From an uncultured Chloroflexota bacterium (GTDB taxonomy: Bacteria; Chloroflexota; Limnocylindria; Limnocylindrales; CSP1-4): a stretch of 10,329 nt of DNA. The first letter of the stretch is position 1. Every line of letters starts with the position of its first letter. Made by a program: the position numbers and the translations under genes. The stretch covers positions 1 through 10,329 of the forward strand of contig CAIYZX010000012.1 of assembly GCA_903930745.1 (NCBI GenBank). Direction: 5' to 3'. Positions 1 to 9,684 of this stretch are shown piece by piece. The notes beneath the pieces are model-generated. The model made no database searches, was not told where the DNA came from, and saw only the letters and a list, made by a program, of their open reading frames with translations.

Positions 1-471
1 GAGCACGATGGCTTCGCCGCCCGGGGCGCCTTCCTTGACGTGGCGGGTGACGCCGTTGGCTCCATCGCGGCGATCATCGCCGGCCTCGTCGTGGTCCTCA
101 CCGGCTGGCCCTACGCGGATGCGCTGGCATCGCTCGCCGTGGTGGTCCTAGTGGTTCCGCGCGCGCTGCTGCTCCTGCGTGACGCGATGGCGGTCCTGAT
201 GGAATCCGCACCCCCGGGCGTGGCCCTGCCGGACGTCCGCGAGCGGATCCTGGCGGTCCCGGGCGTGGTCGCGGTGCACGACCTGCATGCCTGGCAGATC
301 ACCGCCGGGCTGCCGATGCTCACCGCGCACGTCGTCGCCGCCGATGGCGAGGACACCTGCCGGGTCCTGGGCCTCGTGGACGCCGCCATCGCAGCGGACT
401 TCGACCTCGAGCACAGCACCATCCAGGTGGAGCACCCGTGCCGACCGCTGGAGGCGGACGCGCACGACTGA
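1..471 (+). CDS. Cation diffusion facilitator (CDF/CzcD-like) metal efflux transporter, C-terminal part
   Basis: Partial gene: the frame is open from base 1, so the start lies outside the window. The GTG at 40 is internal to the fold and is not a real start. The 156 visible residues cover the end of the membrane domain and the cytoplasmic domain. Residues 9-30 match CDF helix TM5 (RGAFLDVAGDAVGS), residues about 39-60 match TM6, and residues about 75-147 form the ferredoxin-like C-terminal domain with the characteristic VHDLHAW and STIQVEH stretches. CDF proteins export Zn2+, Co2+, Fe2+ or Mn2+ across the inner membrane in exchange for protons. The TM5 metal pair reads DxxxD (residues 13 and 17), where zinc-type members usually have HxxxD, so the metal specificity is uncertain. 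The stop is followed directly by a perfect GC palindrome, and the next gene begins 41 bases later. The family call is secure; the substrate is not. Confidence 0.9.
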   Translation, partial: EHDGFAARGAFLDVAGDAVGSIAAIIAGLVVVLTGWPYADALASLAVVVLVVPRALLLLRDAMAVLMESAPPGVALPDVRERILAVPGVVAVHDLHAWQITAGLPMLTAHVVAADGEDTCRVLGLVDAAIAADFDLEHSTIQVEHPCRPLEADAHD

Positions 472-483
472 CCCCGCGCGGGG
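472..483 (+). terminator. GC palindrome directly after the CDF stop codon
   Basis: CCCCGCGCGGGG is a perfect 12-base palindrome that begins on the base after the TGA at 469-471. It could form a short hairpin and end the CDF transcript. There is no U-run, so it is not a classical intrinsic terminator. Confidence 0.35.
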
Positions 484-497
484 GCGCGCTCAGCCGG

Positions 498-503
498 TAG
501 CCT
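498..503 (+). promoter_or_regulatory. Candidate -10 element for leaderless transcription of the EamA gene
   Basis: TAGCCT, preceded by GG, fits the TANNNT -10 consensus. It ends 9 bases before the ATG at 513, which would put the transcription start at or within a few bases of the start codon. The EamA gene has no Shine-Dalgarno sequence (GACCACCAC precedes the ATG), as expected of a leaderless mRNA. No clear -35 box is visible. The motif is seen directly; the promoter function is inferred. Confidence 0.5.
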
Positions 504-512
504 GACCACCAC

Positions 513-1433
513 ATGCTCAGCCCGCGGATCTCCGTCCTGCTTGTCGTCCTCGCCGGGGTGCTCTTCGGCACGGCCGGGACCGCCCAGGCGCTGGGTCCTG
601 ACGCCACCACGCCCGTCGGGGTTGGCATCCTGCGCATCCAGGTGGGTGGGCTTGCGATGCTCGTCATCGCCCCGTTCCTGGGTCTGTCGCTGCGCCGGCT
701 CCCGTCGCTCTGGCGCCGGCCCGCCATCGTGGTGGCCGCCATCTGCGCGGCCTCCTACCAGCCGGTCTTCTTCGCGGGCGTCAGCCAGGTGGGCGTGGCG
801 ATGGGCACGCTGGTGGCCGTTGGCTCCGAGCCCGCGTTCGCCGGGCTGCTGGGCTGGATCTTCCTGCGCCATCGCCCCACGCTGGGCTGGTTCCTGGCCA
901 CCTCCGTCTGCGTTGCGGGCCTCGTCCTCCGGTCCCTGCCCGGCCTCTCCGGCGAGCTTGGGCCGGATGCGTGGCTGGGACTCCTGATGGCGCTCACGGC
1001 CGGGTTCGCGAGCGCCGGGTACAACACGGCCGCGAAGAGGGAGCTGGATCGCGGGACCTCCGTCGTGGAGCTCTCCACCGGCGCGTTCGCGCTGGGCGGC
1101 CTGGGGCTGATCCCGCTGCTCGTGCGCGAGCCGCTTGGCTGGGTGGCGGCACCGGCCGGGATTGGCCTCGTGCTGTACCTGGGCATCGCCACGATGGCCC
1201 TGGCGAACGCGCTGCTGACCCGCGGTCTGCACGGCCTCAAGCCCGGCCCGGTGGCCACGCTCATGCTCATGGATCCCGTGGTGGCGACGATCCTGGGCGT
1301 GGTCGTGCTGGGCGAGACGCTGGACGGGCAGGCGGCCCTGGGCGTGCTCCTCGTGTGCGCGGGTCTTCTCGCGCAGGGGTTGCTGGCCGCGCGCGAGACG
1401 CCGGACGACGAGGAGCCGGTGCCGATCCTCTGA
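513..1433 (+). CDS. EamA-family (drug/metabolite transporter superfamily) permease
   Basis: The 306-residue protein consists almost entirely of hydrophobic helices. It has the two-fold internal repeat typical of the 10-TM DMT superfamily: a first EamA unit at residues about 6-135 and a second at about 150-290. Family-like stretches are GVLFGTAGTAQAL near the N-terminus, the GTLVAVGSEPAFAGLLGWIFL segment region near the end of repeat 1, and LMDPVVATILGVVVLGE in repeat 2. Such proteins usually export amino acids, other metabolites or small toxic compounds through the inner membrane; the substrate cannot be read from the sequence. ATG 513 is the first start that gives the full TM1. It lacks a ribosome-binding site but has a -10-like TAGCCT just upstream, suggesting leaderless expression. 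The tail after the last helix is short and acidic (ETPDDEEP). The gene lies 41 bases after the CDF stop, in the same direction, but may have its own promoter. Confidence 0.9.
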   Translation: MLSPRISVLLVVLAGVLFGTAGTAQALGPDATTPVGVGILRIQVGGLAMLVIAPFLGLSLRRLPSLWRRPAIVVAAICAASYQPVFFAGVSQVGVAMGTLVAVGSEPAFAGLLGWIFLRHRPTLGWFLATSVCVAGLVLRSLPGLSGELGPDAWLGLLMALTAGFASAGYNTAAKRELDRGTSVVELSTGAFALGGLGLIPLLVREPLGWVAAPAGIGLVLYLGIATMALANALLTRGLHGLKPGPVATLMLMDPVVATILGVVVLGETLDGQAALGVLLVCAGLLAQGLLAARETPDDEEPVPIL

Positions 1434-1459
1434 CGAGCCCGTCCGAGGTCGCGCGGACT

Positions 1460-1500
1460 GTGCCATGCAGGTGGCACGGAGGTGCGGGATGGTGCCTGCA
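1460..1500 (+). promoter_or_regulatory. Overlapping inverted repeats forming two mutually exclusive hairpins
   Basis: GTGCCA (1460-1465) pairs with TGGCAC (1472-1477). The segment between them, TGCAGG (1466-1471), can instead pair with CCTGCA (1495-1500). The two structures share bases, so they compete. They lie between the EamA stop and the EEP start, in what would be a 3' UTR or a leader. Function is unknown; an attenuator-like role is only a possibility. Confidence 0.35.
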
Positions 1501-1534
1501 GGCCCGCTGGCGCCCAAGGGGGGACTGGCGGGCC
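1501..1534 (+). terminator. Hairpin with 7-bp GC stem between EamA and EEP genes
   Basis: GGCCCGC (1501-1507) pairs with GCGGGCC (1528-1534), and partial inner pairing includes CCC with GGG. No T-tract follows. It may terminate EamA transcription or be part of the EEP leader. Together with the two hairpins at 1460-1500, it shows that the 161-base gap is unusually structured. Confidence 0.35.
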
Positions 1535-1584
1535 GGACCCCGCTCCACGTGGCACTGGCCCCGCGCACCGGGGACGCTGCACTT

Positions 1585-1592
1585 GGGGGTGA
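1585..1592 (+). promoter_or_regulatory. Ribosome-binding site deciding the EEP start
   Basis: GGGGGTGA matches the anti-Shine-Dalgarno target GGAGGTGA at seven of eight positions and sits just before ATG 1595. The overlapping in-frame GTG at 1589 has no comparable site, so ATG 1595 is preferred. Confidence 0.7.
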
Positions 1593-1594
1593 AC

Positions 1595-2929
1595 ATGCGG
1601 GTCGTGACGTGGAACCTCAACCACTGGCGCCAGTCCGTGCTGCCGGTGGACACGCGGGCGGACGCCTGGGCGGCCCTGCGGGACGAGCTGCACGCGGACA
1701 TCGCGTTGCTCCAGGAGGCGGTTCCGCCAACGGGTGAGGACGCCGCGCGTCACGTCTACGGCGAGCTGGCCGGCCATCGCGCGTGGGGCTCCACCGTGTC
1801 CGTGCTGCGCGAGGACCTGGGGATTGCGCCGGTCCGTGCCGTGCGCATGCCGTGGTCCCGGCGGCACCACCTCCTCGGCCAGGTGCACCCGGGTGCGGTG
1901 GCCATCGCCCAGGTGGAGATCCCCGGCGTGGAGCCCATCGTGTTCGTCAGCGTGTACGGCGTGATGGACGGCTCCGCCGTGGGCACGATGCTGCGGTTCG
2001 CCGCGGACCTTCTGCCGCTCTTCGACTCACCCCTGGGCGCCCGGGTGATCCTGGCAGGGGACTTCAACGTGAGCCGTTCCACCAGCGGTGGCCGATCCCG
2101 GGCACGCGCGGAGGCGGTGCTGGACGTCATCCGATCGCTCGGCCTCGTGGAGGCGAAGGACGCGGCGCCGGGCGAGCGGCCCAGGACGCCGGCGGGGACG
2201 TGCGGCTGCAAGGCAACGGAGGACTGCGACCACGTGCTGACGTGGAAGGCCGCGGAGCTGGACCACGTCTTCCTGAGCCCGGGCCTCGCGGACCAGGTGG
2301 TGGCCATCTCCGCTCGCCCGGACCTCGTGGAGGCCGGGCTCTCGGACCACGTGCCCCTGGTCCTTGACCTGGAGCTCACGCCGGAGCGGACGGCGCACAC
2401 CTGGGACGAGGAGGCGTTTGCGGTGGAGATCGGCCGCCGTCACGGCGCTGCGGCGCGGCGCGTCGTCGAGCGCCTGGTGGCCTGGGCGGACGACCGGGAG
2501 CGGCGGATGGGGGAGGCCGAGGGGGTGCGGACGAAGGCGCTCACGCGGTTCCCGATGAACGGTGAGACCACGGAGCCGGAGCTCTGGTTCCCGCTGGACT
2601 TCAACCTCGCGCCGTCCAGCAGCCAGCCCACGTTCTCCATCCGGGCGAAGGGTGACGTGATCCTGCAGTTCGGCCGCATGGGCAACCCGCCGTTCGACAC
2701 GCCGGACGGGCGCCGTCCGCTTCGGCGGGCGCTCAACGCCATCCCGGGCGTGGACATCCCGCGCTGGAAGCTGAACGGCTGGCCGTCGTTTCCCCTGGCC
2801 GCCCTGGAGGACCGCGAGGCGCTCGCCGCGTTCGTAGCGGTCCTGGACACCATCGTGACGGAGAGCCGGCCGCGGCCGGTGGTGATGGCCGAGGTGGCCG
2901 AGGCAGCCGGGGCGGCCACATCCGCCTGA
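1595..2929 (+). CDS. Endonuclease/exonuclease/phosphatase (EEP) family protein with an extra C-terminal domain
   Basis: The 444-residue protein has two parts. Residues 1-262 are an EEP fold with the expected metal and active-site motifs in order: RVVTWNLN (Asn7), LLQE (Glu41), SVYG (Tyr121), AGDFN (Asp156, Asn158), ELDHVF (Asp223) and LSDH (Asp251, His252). The set is complete, so Mg2+-dependent phosphodiesterase or phosphatase activity is likely; whether the substrate is DNA, RNA or a small phosphoester cannot be told. A CxC-x5-CxH cluster (Cys203, Cys205, Cys211, His213) lies between GDFN and SDH. Residues about 272-425 form a second domain I cannot assign, with WFPLDFN, ILQFGRM, PPFD and a LNAIPGVDIP region. 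From memory, a similar module occurs at the C-terminus of restriction- or nuclease-type proteins, but this is unverified. There is no signal peptide, so it should be cytoplasmic. The frame is open far upstream into the EamA gene, but homology begins only at ATG 1595. Confidence 0.85.
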   Translation: MRVVTWNLNHWRQSVLPVDTRADAWAALRDELHADIALLQEAVPPTGEDAARHVYGELAGHRAWGSTVSVLREDLGIAPVRAVRMPWSRRHHLLGQVHPGAVAIAQVEIPGVEPIVFVSVYGVMDGSAVGTMLRFAADLLPLFDSPLGARVILAGDFNVSRSTSGGRSRARAEAVLDVIRSLGLVEAKDAAPGERPRTPAGTCGCKATEDCDHVLTWKAAELDHVFLSPGLADQVVAISARPDLVEAGLSDHVPLVLDLELTPERTAHTWDEEAFAVEIGRRHGAAARRVVERLVAWADDRERRMGEAEGVRTKALTRFPMNGETTEPELWFPLDFNLAPSSSQPTFSIRAKGDVILQFGRMGNPPFDTPDGRRPLRRALNAIPGVDIPRWKLNGWPSFPLAALEDREALAAFVAVLDTIVTESRPRPVVMAEVAEAAGAATSA

Positions 2930-3028
2930 CGTGGCGATGGACGGAGGTTCCGTGCGACCATCCGCCCGGAGGCCCCCGCTTGGAGTGGGCCCCGGCTTGG
3001 CGAGGGGATGGCGCGTGGACCTGGACCC

Positions 3029-3036
3029 GGAGGTGG
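3029..3036 (+). promoter_or_regulatory. Ribosome-binding site favouring ATG 3045 for the LCP gene
   Basis: GGAGGTGG lies 8 bases before ATG 3045; counted from the GGAGG core the gap is 11 bases. A rival site, GGAGG at 2943-2947, precedes GTG 2952 by 4 bases. The codons from 2952 to 3044 include several unusual ones (CGA, CCA, CTT, GGA), whereas codons after 3045 are almost all GC-ending. This favours 3045. Confidence 0.45.
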
Positions 3037-3044
3037 ATCCAGAC

Positions 3045-4697
3045 ATGGAGCCGGCGGTTGTCGCCCGCACCACCCGCTGGTCCCGCGTCCGCCCGGTGAT
3101 GGTCGCGCTGCTCAGCCTGCTCCTGCCCGGCCTTGGCCACTTCGCCGCGGGCGCGCGCCGGCCGGGCCTGCTCTACCTCGTGCCCACGCTGGTTGCGCTC
3201 GCCGCCGCCGCGGCATGGGTCGCAACGGCCGGGATCTACGGCGTGGCGGCGGCGTTCCTCGCGCCCGTCGCGCTCACGCTGGCCTTCGCGGCCAACATGC
3301 TGATCGCCGGCTGGCGCCTGTCCGCCACCGTGGAGGCGGTGGGCCGCACGCGCCCGGGGCGCGTCTCCACCGCGCTCGTCGTGGTGCTGGCCCTCGCCCT
3401 CGTGGGCGTCCCGCACATCTTCGTTGGCAACACCATTCTTGCCGCGGCGGACTTCCTCTCCGGCACCTTCGCGGACGTCCAGCCCACCACGCCGCCAACG
3501 CCGGGTCCCTCCCAGCCGCCGGTGACCCCGTCGCCATCGCCCATCGCCATCGCGTCGGGCACGCCGGACCCATCGGCCGCGGCCACGCCGTCGCCCACGC
3601 CCACCCTGGAGGTGGCGCCGTATCCCACGGACGGCGGCAACGGCACGCTCCCCGCGTTCGACGCGGAGGTGCCCTGGCAGCGCGCCGGCGCGGAGCCCTG
3701 GGGCGACGACGGGCGGTTTGACCTCCTGCTGATCGGCTCCGATGCGGGTGACGGCCGCTGGAGCCGCCGCAACGACGTGATGCTCCTCGTTGAGGTGGAC
3801 GTCGCGTCCGGCGAGGTGGCCATGATCGGCCTGCCCCGGAACCTCCAGAACGCGCCGTACCCGGAAGGGCCGGCGCGTGACGCCACCGCGTGCGGCTGCC
3901 AGACGGGCCTCCTCAACGAGATGTACGTGGAGGGCACCGTGCGCCACCCGGGCCGCTGGCCGGGGACTGGCGCGGTGAAGGGGATCGGCGCCGTCCGCTC
4001 CGTGGTGAGCGAGATCACCGGCCGCCCCATCGACGCCGTCCTGATCGTGGACCTCATCGGCGTCGTGCGGGTGGTGGACGCCATCGGCGGCATCGACATC
4101 AACGTCCCGGATTCCGTCACGGACACGCACTACCCGGACCCGGTGAAGGGCAGCATCTACCTGCACATCGACGCGGGACCGCAGCACTTCGACGGCCGCA
4201 TGGCGCTGGCCTACGCGCGGAGCCGCCACCAGGACTCGGACTACGGCCGCATGAAGCGCCAGCAGATCCTGCTCGAGGCGATCCGGGCACAGCTGGGCCC
4301 GCAGAGCATCCTCTCAGCGCCCGCGCTCTTCGGGGCGGCCAAGGGCGCGGCCTGGACGGACCTGCCGCGCGAGAGCCTGCCGGCGCTCGTGGAGCTGCTC
4401 GGGAAGACGGCCGGCAAGGAGGTTCGCCACCTGAGGATCGTGCCGCCCACGTACCCGGCGTGGATGACGGCGGCCTGGATCACGCAGATCCGCAAGGACG
4501 TGGCGGCACTCCTCCCCGGCAGCCCGGAGCCCGCGGTGTCCAAGTACCCCAAGCCGGTGCCGCTGCCCACGCCCAGGCCCACCCCGAAGCCCACGCCAAC
4601 ACCCGCTCCAACCCCTACGCCCAGCGCGGAGCCAACGGTGGAGCCAACGCCCACGCCAACGGCGGAGCCAACACCCGCCCCCACGCCCACCCCGTAG
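3045..4697 (+). CDS. LytR-CpsA-Psr (LCP) family cell-envelope glycopolymer transferase
   Basis: Counted from ATG 3045 the protein has 550 residues. Residues 15-92 hold several hydrophobic helices, including LLLPGLGHFAAG, which resembles small multi-TM membrane domains. Another TM helix lies at 108-127. A Pro/Ser/Thr-rich linker (about 146-190) leads to the LCP domain (about 224-415): LLLIGSD, RRND (the conserved RxD is R242/D244), GLPRN, LLNEMY, AIGGIDINVP, LAYARSRH and RMKRQQ. The C-terminus (about 505-550) is a Pro-Thr tail with Lys/Glu punctuation. LCP proteins move lipid-linked glycopolymers onto peptidoglycan or other acceptors outside the membrane, so the domain should face outward. The usual SxPRD motif reads GLPRN here. 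Other possible starts are GTG 2931, GTG 2952 and GTG 3015; the choice changes only a cytoplasmic N-terminal segment. Gene direction and spacing would allow co-transcription with the EEP gene. Confidence 0.9.
   Translation: MEPAVVARTTRWSRVRPVMVALLSLLLPGLGHFAAGARRPGLLYLVPTLVALAAAAAWVATAGIYGVAAAFLAPVALTLAFAANMLIAGWRLSATVEAVGRTRPGRVSTALVVVLALALVGVPHIFVGNTILAAADFLSGTFADVQPTTPPTPGPSQPPVTPSPSPIAIASGTPDPSAAATPSPTPTLEVAPYPTDGGNGTLPAFDAEVPWQRAGAEPWGDDGRFDLLLIGSDAGDGRWSRRNDVMLLVEVDVASGEVAMIGLPRNLQNAPYPEGPARDATACGCQTGLLNEMYVEGTVRHPGRWPGTGAVKGIGAVRSVVSEITGRPIDAVLIVDLIGVVRVVDAIGGIDINVPDSVTDTHYPDPVKGSIYLHIDAGPQHFDGRMALAYARSRHQDSDYGRMKRQQILLEAIRAQLGPQSILSAPALFGAAKGAAWTDLPRESLPALVELLGKTAGKEVRHLRIVPPTYPAWMTAAWITQIRKDVAALLPGSPEPAVSKYPKPVPLPTPRPTPKPTPTPAPTPTPSAEPTVEPTPTPTAEPTPAPTPTP
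4561..4694 (+). repeat. Low-complexity Pro-Thr coding repeat at the 3' end of the LCP gene
   Basis: Short units such as CCCACGCC, GCCAACG and GGAGCCAAC recur and encode a PT/PTP-type tail of about 45 residues. Such tails are thought to span or anchor in the cell wall. Slippage could change the length of this stretch between strains. Confidence 0.8.
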
Positions 4698-4709
4698 GCC
4701 GCCACCGGT

Positions 4710-4774
4710 CGGGAATCGGAGCGGCCGGGAATCGGAGCGGCAGGGAATCGGAACGGCCGGGCAATCGGAACGGC
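4710..4774. repeat. Four-copy 16-bp tandem repeat between convergent genes
   Basis: The unit CGGGAATCGGAGCGGC occurs at 4710-4725 and again, identically, at 4726-4741. A third copy (4742-4757, AGGGAATCGGAACGGC) differs at two bases. A fourth (4758-4774, CGGGCAATCGGAACGGC) carries an A and an inserted base. The array begins 12 bases after the LCP stop. It is not coding. The graded divergence suggests a small minisatellite formed by stepwise duplication. Confidence 0.9.
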
Positions 4775-4797
4775 CGCCGCCCGGAGGCGACGGCCGT
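4770..4797. terminator. Long GC hairpin between convergent genes
   Basis: Bases 4770-4781 pair with 4786-4797 around a CGGA loop: 12 positions with a single C/A mismatch. It overlaps the end of the tandem repeat. Lying between the convergent LCP and DHOD-like genes, it is a candidate bidirectional terminator, without a U-tract on either strand. Confidence 0.5.
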
Positions 4798-4810
4798 CCC
4801 CTGTGCGTGA

Positions 4811-4826
4811 GGCGCCCTGCGGCGCC
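4811..4826. terminator. GGCGCC-CTGC-GGCGCC hairpin downstream of the DHOD-like gene
   Basis: Perfect 6-bp arms enclose a 4-base loop, 6 bases beyond the minus-strand stop at 4833. Almost the same hairpin (GCGCC-GTGC-GGCGC) sits between the last two convergent genes at 10136-10149, which supports a shared 3'-end function. Confidence 0.5.
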
Positions 4827-4832
4827 GCGGGG

Positions 4833-5854
4833 TCAGGCCCCCACGAGACCCGTGGGCGAGGACCAGCTGTGCAGCGTGGCCATGTAGTTCGCCCGCTCGA
4901 AGGCCGTGGGATCCGCCACGGTCGCCGCGGAGGCGGCGCCGCACATCTGGCTCACAGACTCGTACTCGTGCTCGGCCATCCAGGCGGCGAGCTCGTCGCG
5001 GATGACGCGGACCTGGCCCGGGCCGTGCCGCAGGACCGTGGACGCGACCATCGCCACGTCCGCGCCAACGAGGATCGCCTTCGCGGCGTCGATGCCGCTG
5101 TGGATGCCGGACGTCGCCGCCAGGCCCACCGAGGAGCCGAGCTGCGGGCGCAGGATCGCGGTCCAGCGGAGCGGCATGCGCAGCTCCGACGGGTGCGACA
5201 GGGCCACCTTCGTGACCACGTCGAACGTCTCGAGGTCCAGGTCCGGCTGGTAGAAGCGGTTGAACAGGACAAGGCCGTTGGCGCCGGCCGCCACCGCGGA
5301 CCGGGCGAACCCGGCGAGGGCGGAGTAGTACGGCGCCAGCTTCACTGCGAGCGGGATCGTGACCGCCGCGCGGACGGCCGCGATGAGCTCGAGGTCCATC
5401 TCCTCGCGGTCGGACGACGTGACGTCCGGGTTCGCGACCACGTGGTACAGGTTCAGCTCCAGCGCGTCCGCGCCGCTCTCCTGCATCAGGCGGGCGTAGC
5501 GGACCCAGCCGCCGGTGCTCGCCGCGTTCAGGCTGGCGATGACCGGCACCTTCACCATGGACTTCGTCTTCTCGAGACGCGCCAGGTATCGCTCGCCGAT
5601 CCCCTTGAACGTGTCCAGGTTGGGGAAGTAGCCCAGCGCCTCCGCGAACTGCTCCGTCCCCGCGTCCAGCGACCGCGCCAGCTCGATCTCCTCGTTGAGG
5701 ATCTCCTCCTCGAAGAGGCTGGGCAGGACGATCGCCCCCGCGCCGGCATCCGCGAGCAGCTTGCAGCTGGCCGGGTCGCCGGTCATGGGCGTTGACGAGG
5801 CGACGATCGGGGACGCGAGCTCCAGGCCCAGGTAGCGGGTCCGAAGATCCGGGG

Positions 5855-5858
<4 letters not shown>
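4833..5858 (-). CDS. Dihydroorotate dehydrogenase-like flavoprotein coupled to nifJ
   Basis: The 341-residue protein looks like an FMN-binding TIM barrel of the PyrD family. It has an N-terminal ELASPIVASSTPMTG strand-loop, VPVIASLN (residues 104-111), ALELNLYHV (132-140), PLAVKLAPYY (169-178), GLVLFNRF (195-202), ATSGIHSG (248-255, the FMN-phosphate loop region) and GADVAMVASTVL (265-276). Key PyrD features are altered. The NxSCPN-type loop carrying the catalytic Cys (class 1) or Ser (class 2) is replaced by NLYHVVANPD, and the region where a TK motif is expected reads LPSLF. It is therefore unlikely to be the pyrimidine enzyme; the substrate is unknown. The GTG start overlaps the nifJ stop (GTGA), and GGGAG lies just upstream within nifJ, so the two proteins are probably made together. 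A role in electron transfer or metabolite reduction linked to the oxidoreductase is an inference. Confidence 0.85.
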
Positions 5859-9484
<3,626 letters not shown>

Positions 9485-9493
9485 CGGTCGCTG

Positions 9494-9500
9494 CTTCCTT
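9494..9500 (-). promoter_or_regulatory. Ribosome-binding site of nifJ
   Basis: On the minus strand AAGGAAG precedes ATG 9484 with a 9-base gap. It supports this start over the in-frame extension reaching to 9577, which adds 31 residues with no resemblance to the family. Confidence 0.65.
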
Positions 9501-9606
9501 TCGGGCGGCGCTTGCGGCCACCCGTGCTTGGTGGCGGTTGTGCGGGACGCGGACAGGCGCGCGGGGCGCGGCTGCACCCGGACATTGTCACCGTTGATGG
9601 CGGGGA

Positions 9607-9684
9607 GCGGTCGGTCCTATGGGACCGTCCGCATGGCCCGGAACGCCCCCTCTAGGGGCCGAATGGCGGGGTCCGCGCGGGACC
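9607..9684. promoter_or_regulatory. Two GGTCC...GGACC dyads in the divergent nifJ/NifX-like intergenic region
   Basis: Dyad 1 is GGTCC-TATG-GGACC at 9613-9626. It lies within a longer inverted repeat (9607-9617 with 9622-9632) having ten of eleven positions paired. Dyad 2 is GGTCC-GCGCG-GGACC at 9670-9684. A lone GGTCC half-site follows at 9730. The spacing between them is 57 and 60 bases. The gap of about 295 bases (9485-9779) also holds a CCCCT-CT-AGGGG palindrome (9647-9658) and a short GACA-T-TGTC dyad (9581-9589). No convincing -35/-10 pair was found. These are candidate operators for nifJ or the opposing gene, or RNA hairpins; the sequences are seen, the function is inferred. Confidence 0.4.

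Noticed and set aside
971..1594. In-frame upstream extension of the EEP reading frame into the EamA gene
   Set aside because: The extension is Arg/Gly/Ala-rich shadow sequence over the EamA gene and the hairpin region. The EEP fold begins exactly at ATG 1595, which has a strong ribosome-binding site.
2733..4229. A 498-codon minus-strand open frame opposite the LCP gene
   Set aside because: Composition is typical of antisense shadows in GC-rich DNA (Arg, His, Gly, Asp runs). The + strand protein has clear LCP motifs.
9485..9577. N-terminal extension of nifJ to 9577
   Set aside because: The extra 31 residues are unlike the family, and ATG 9484 has its own ribosome-binding site and places Thr31, Glu64 and Arg114 at the expected positions.
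9591..9600. TTGAT in the nifJ upstream region as an FNR/CRP-type half-site
   Set aside because: There is no matching ATCAA at the required 4-base spacing, so a single pentamer is not evidence of a site.
9585..9623. TTGTCA ... TATGGG as a -35/-10 promoter on the + strand
   Set aside because: The gap between the two hexamers is 27 bases, far from the usual 16-19, so the pairing is not convincing.
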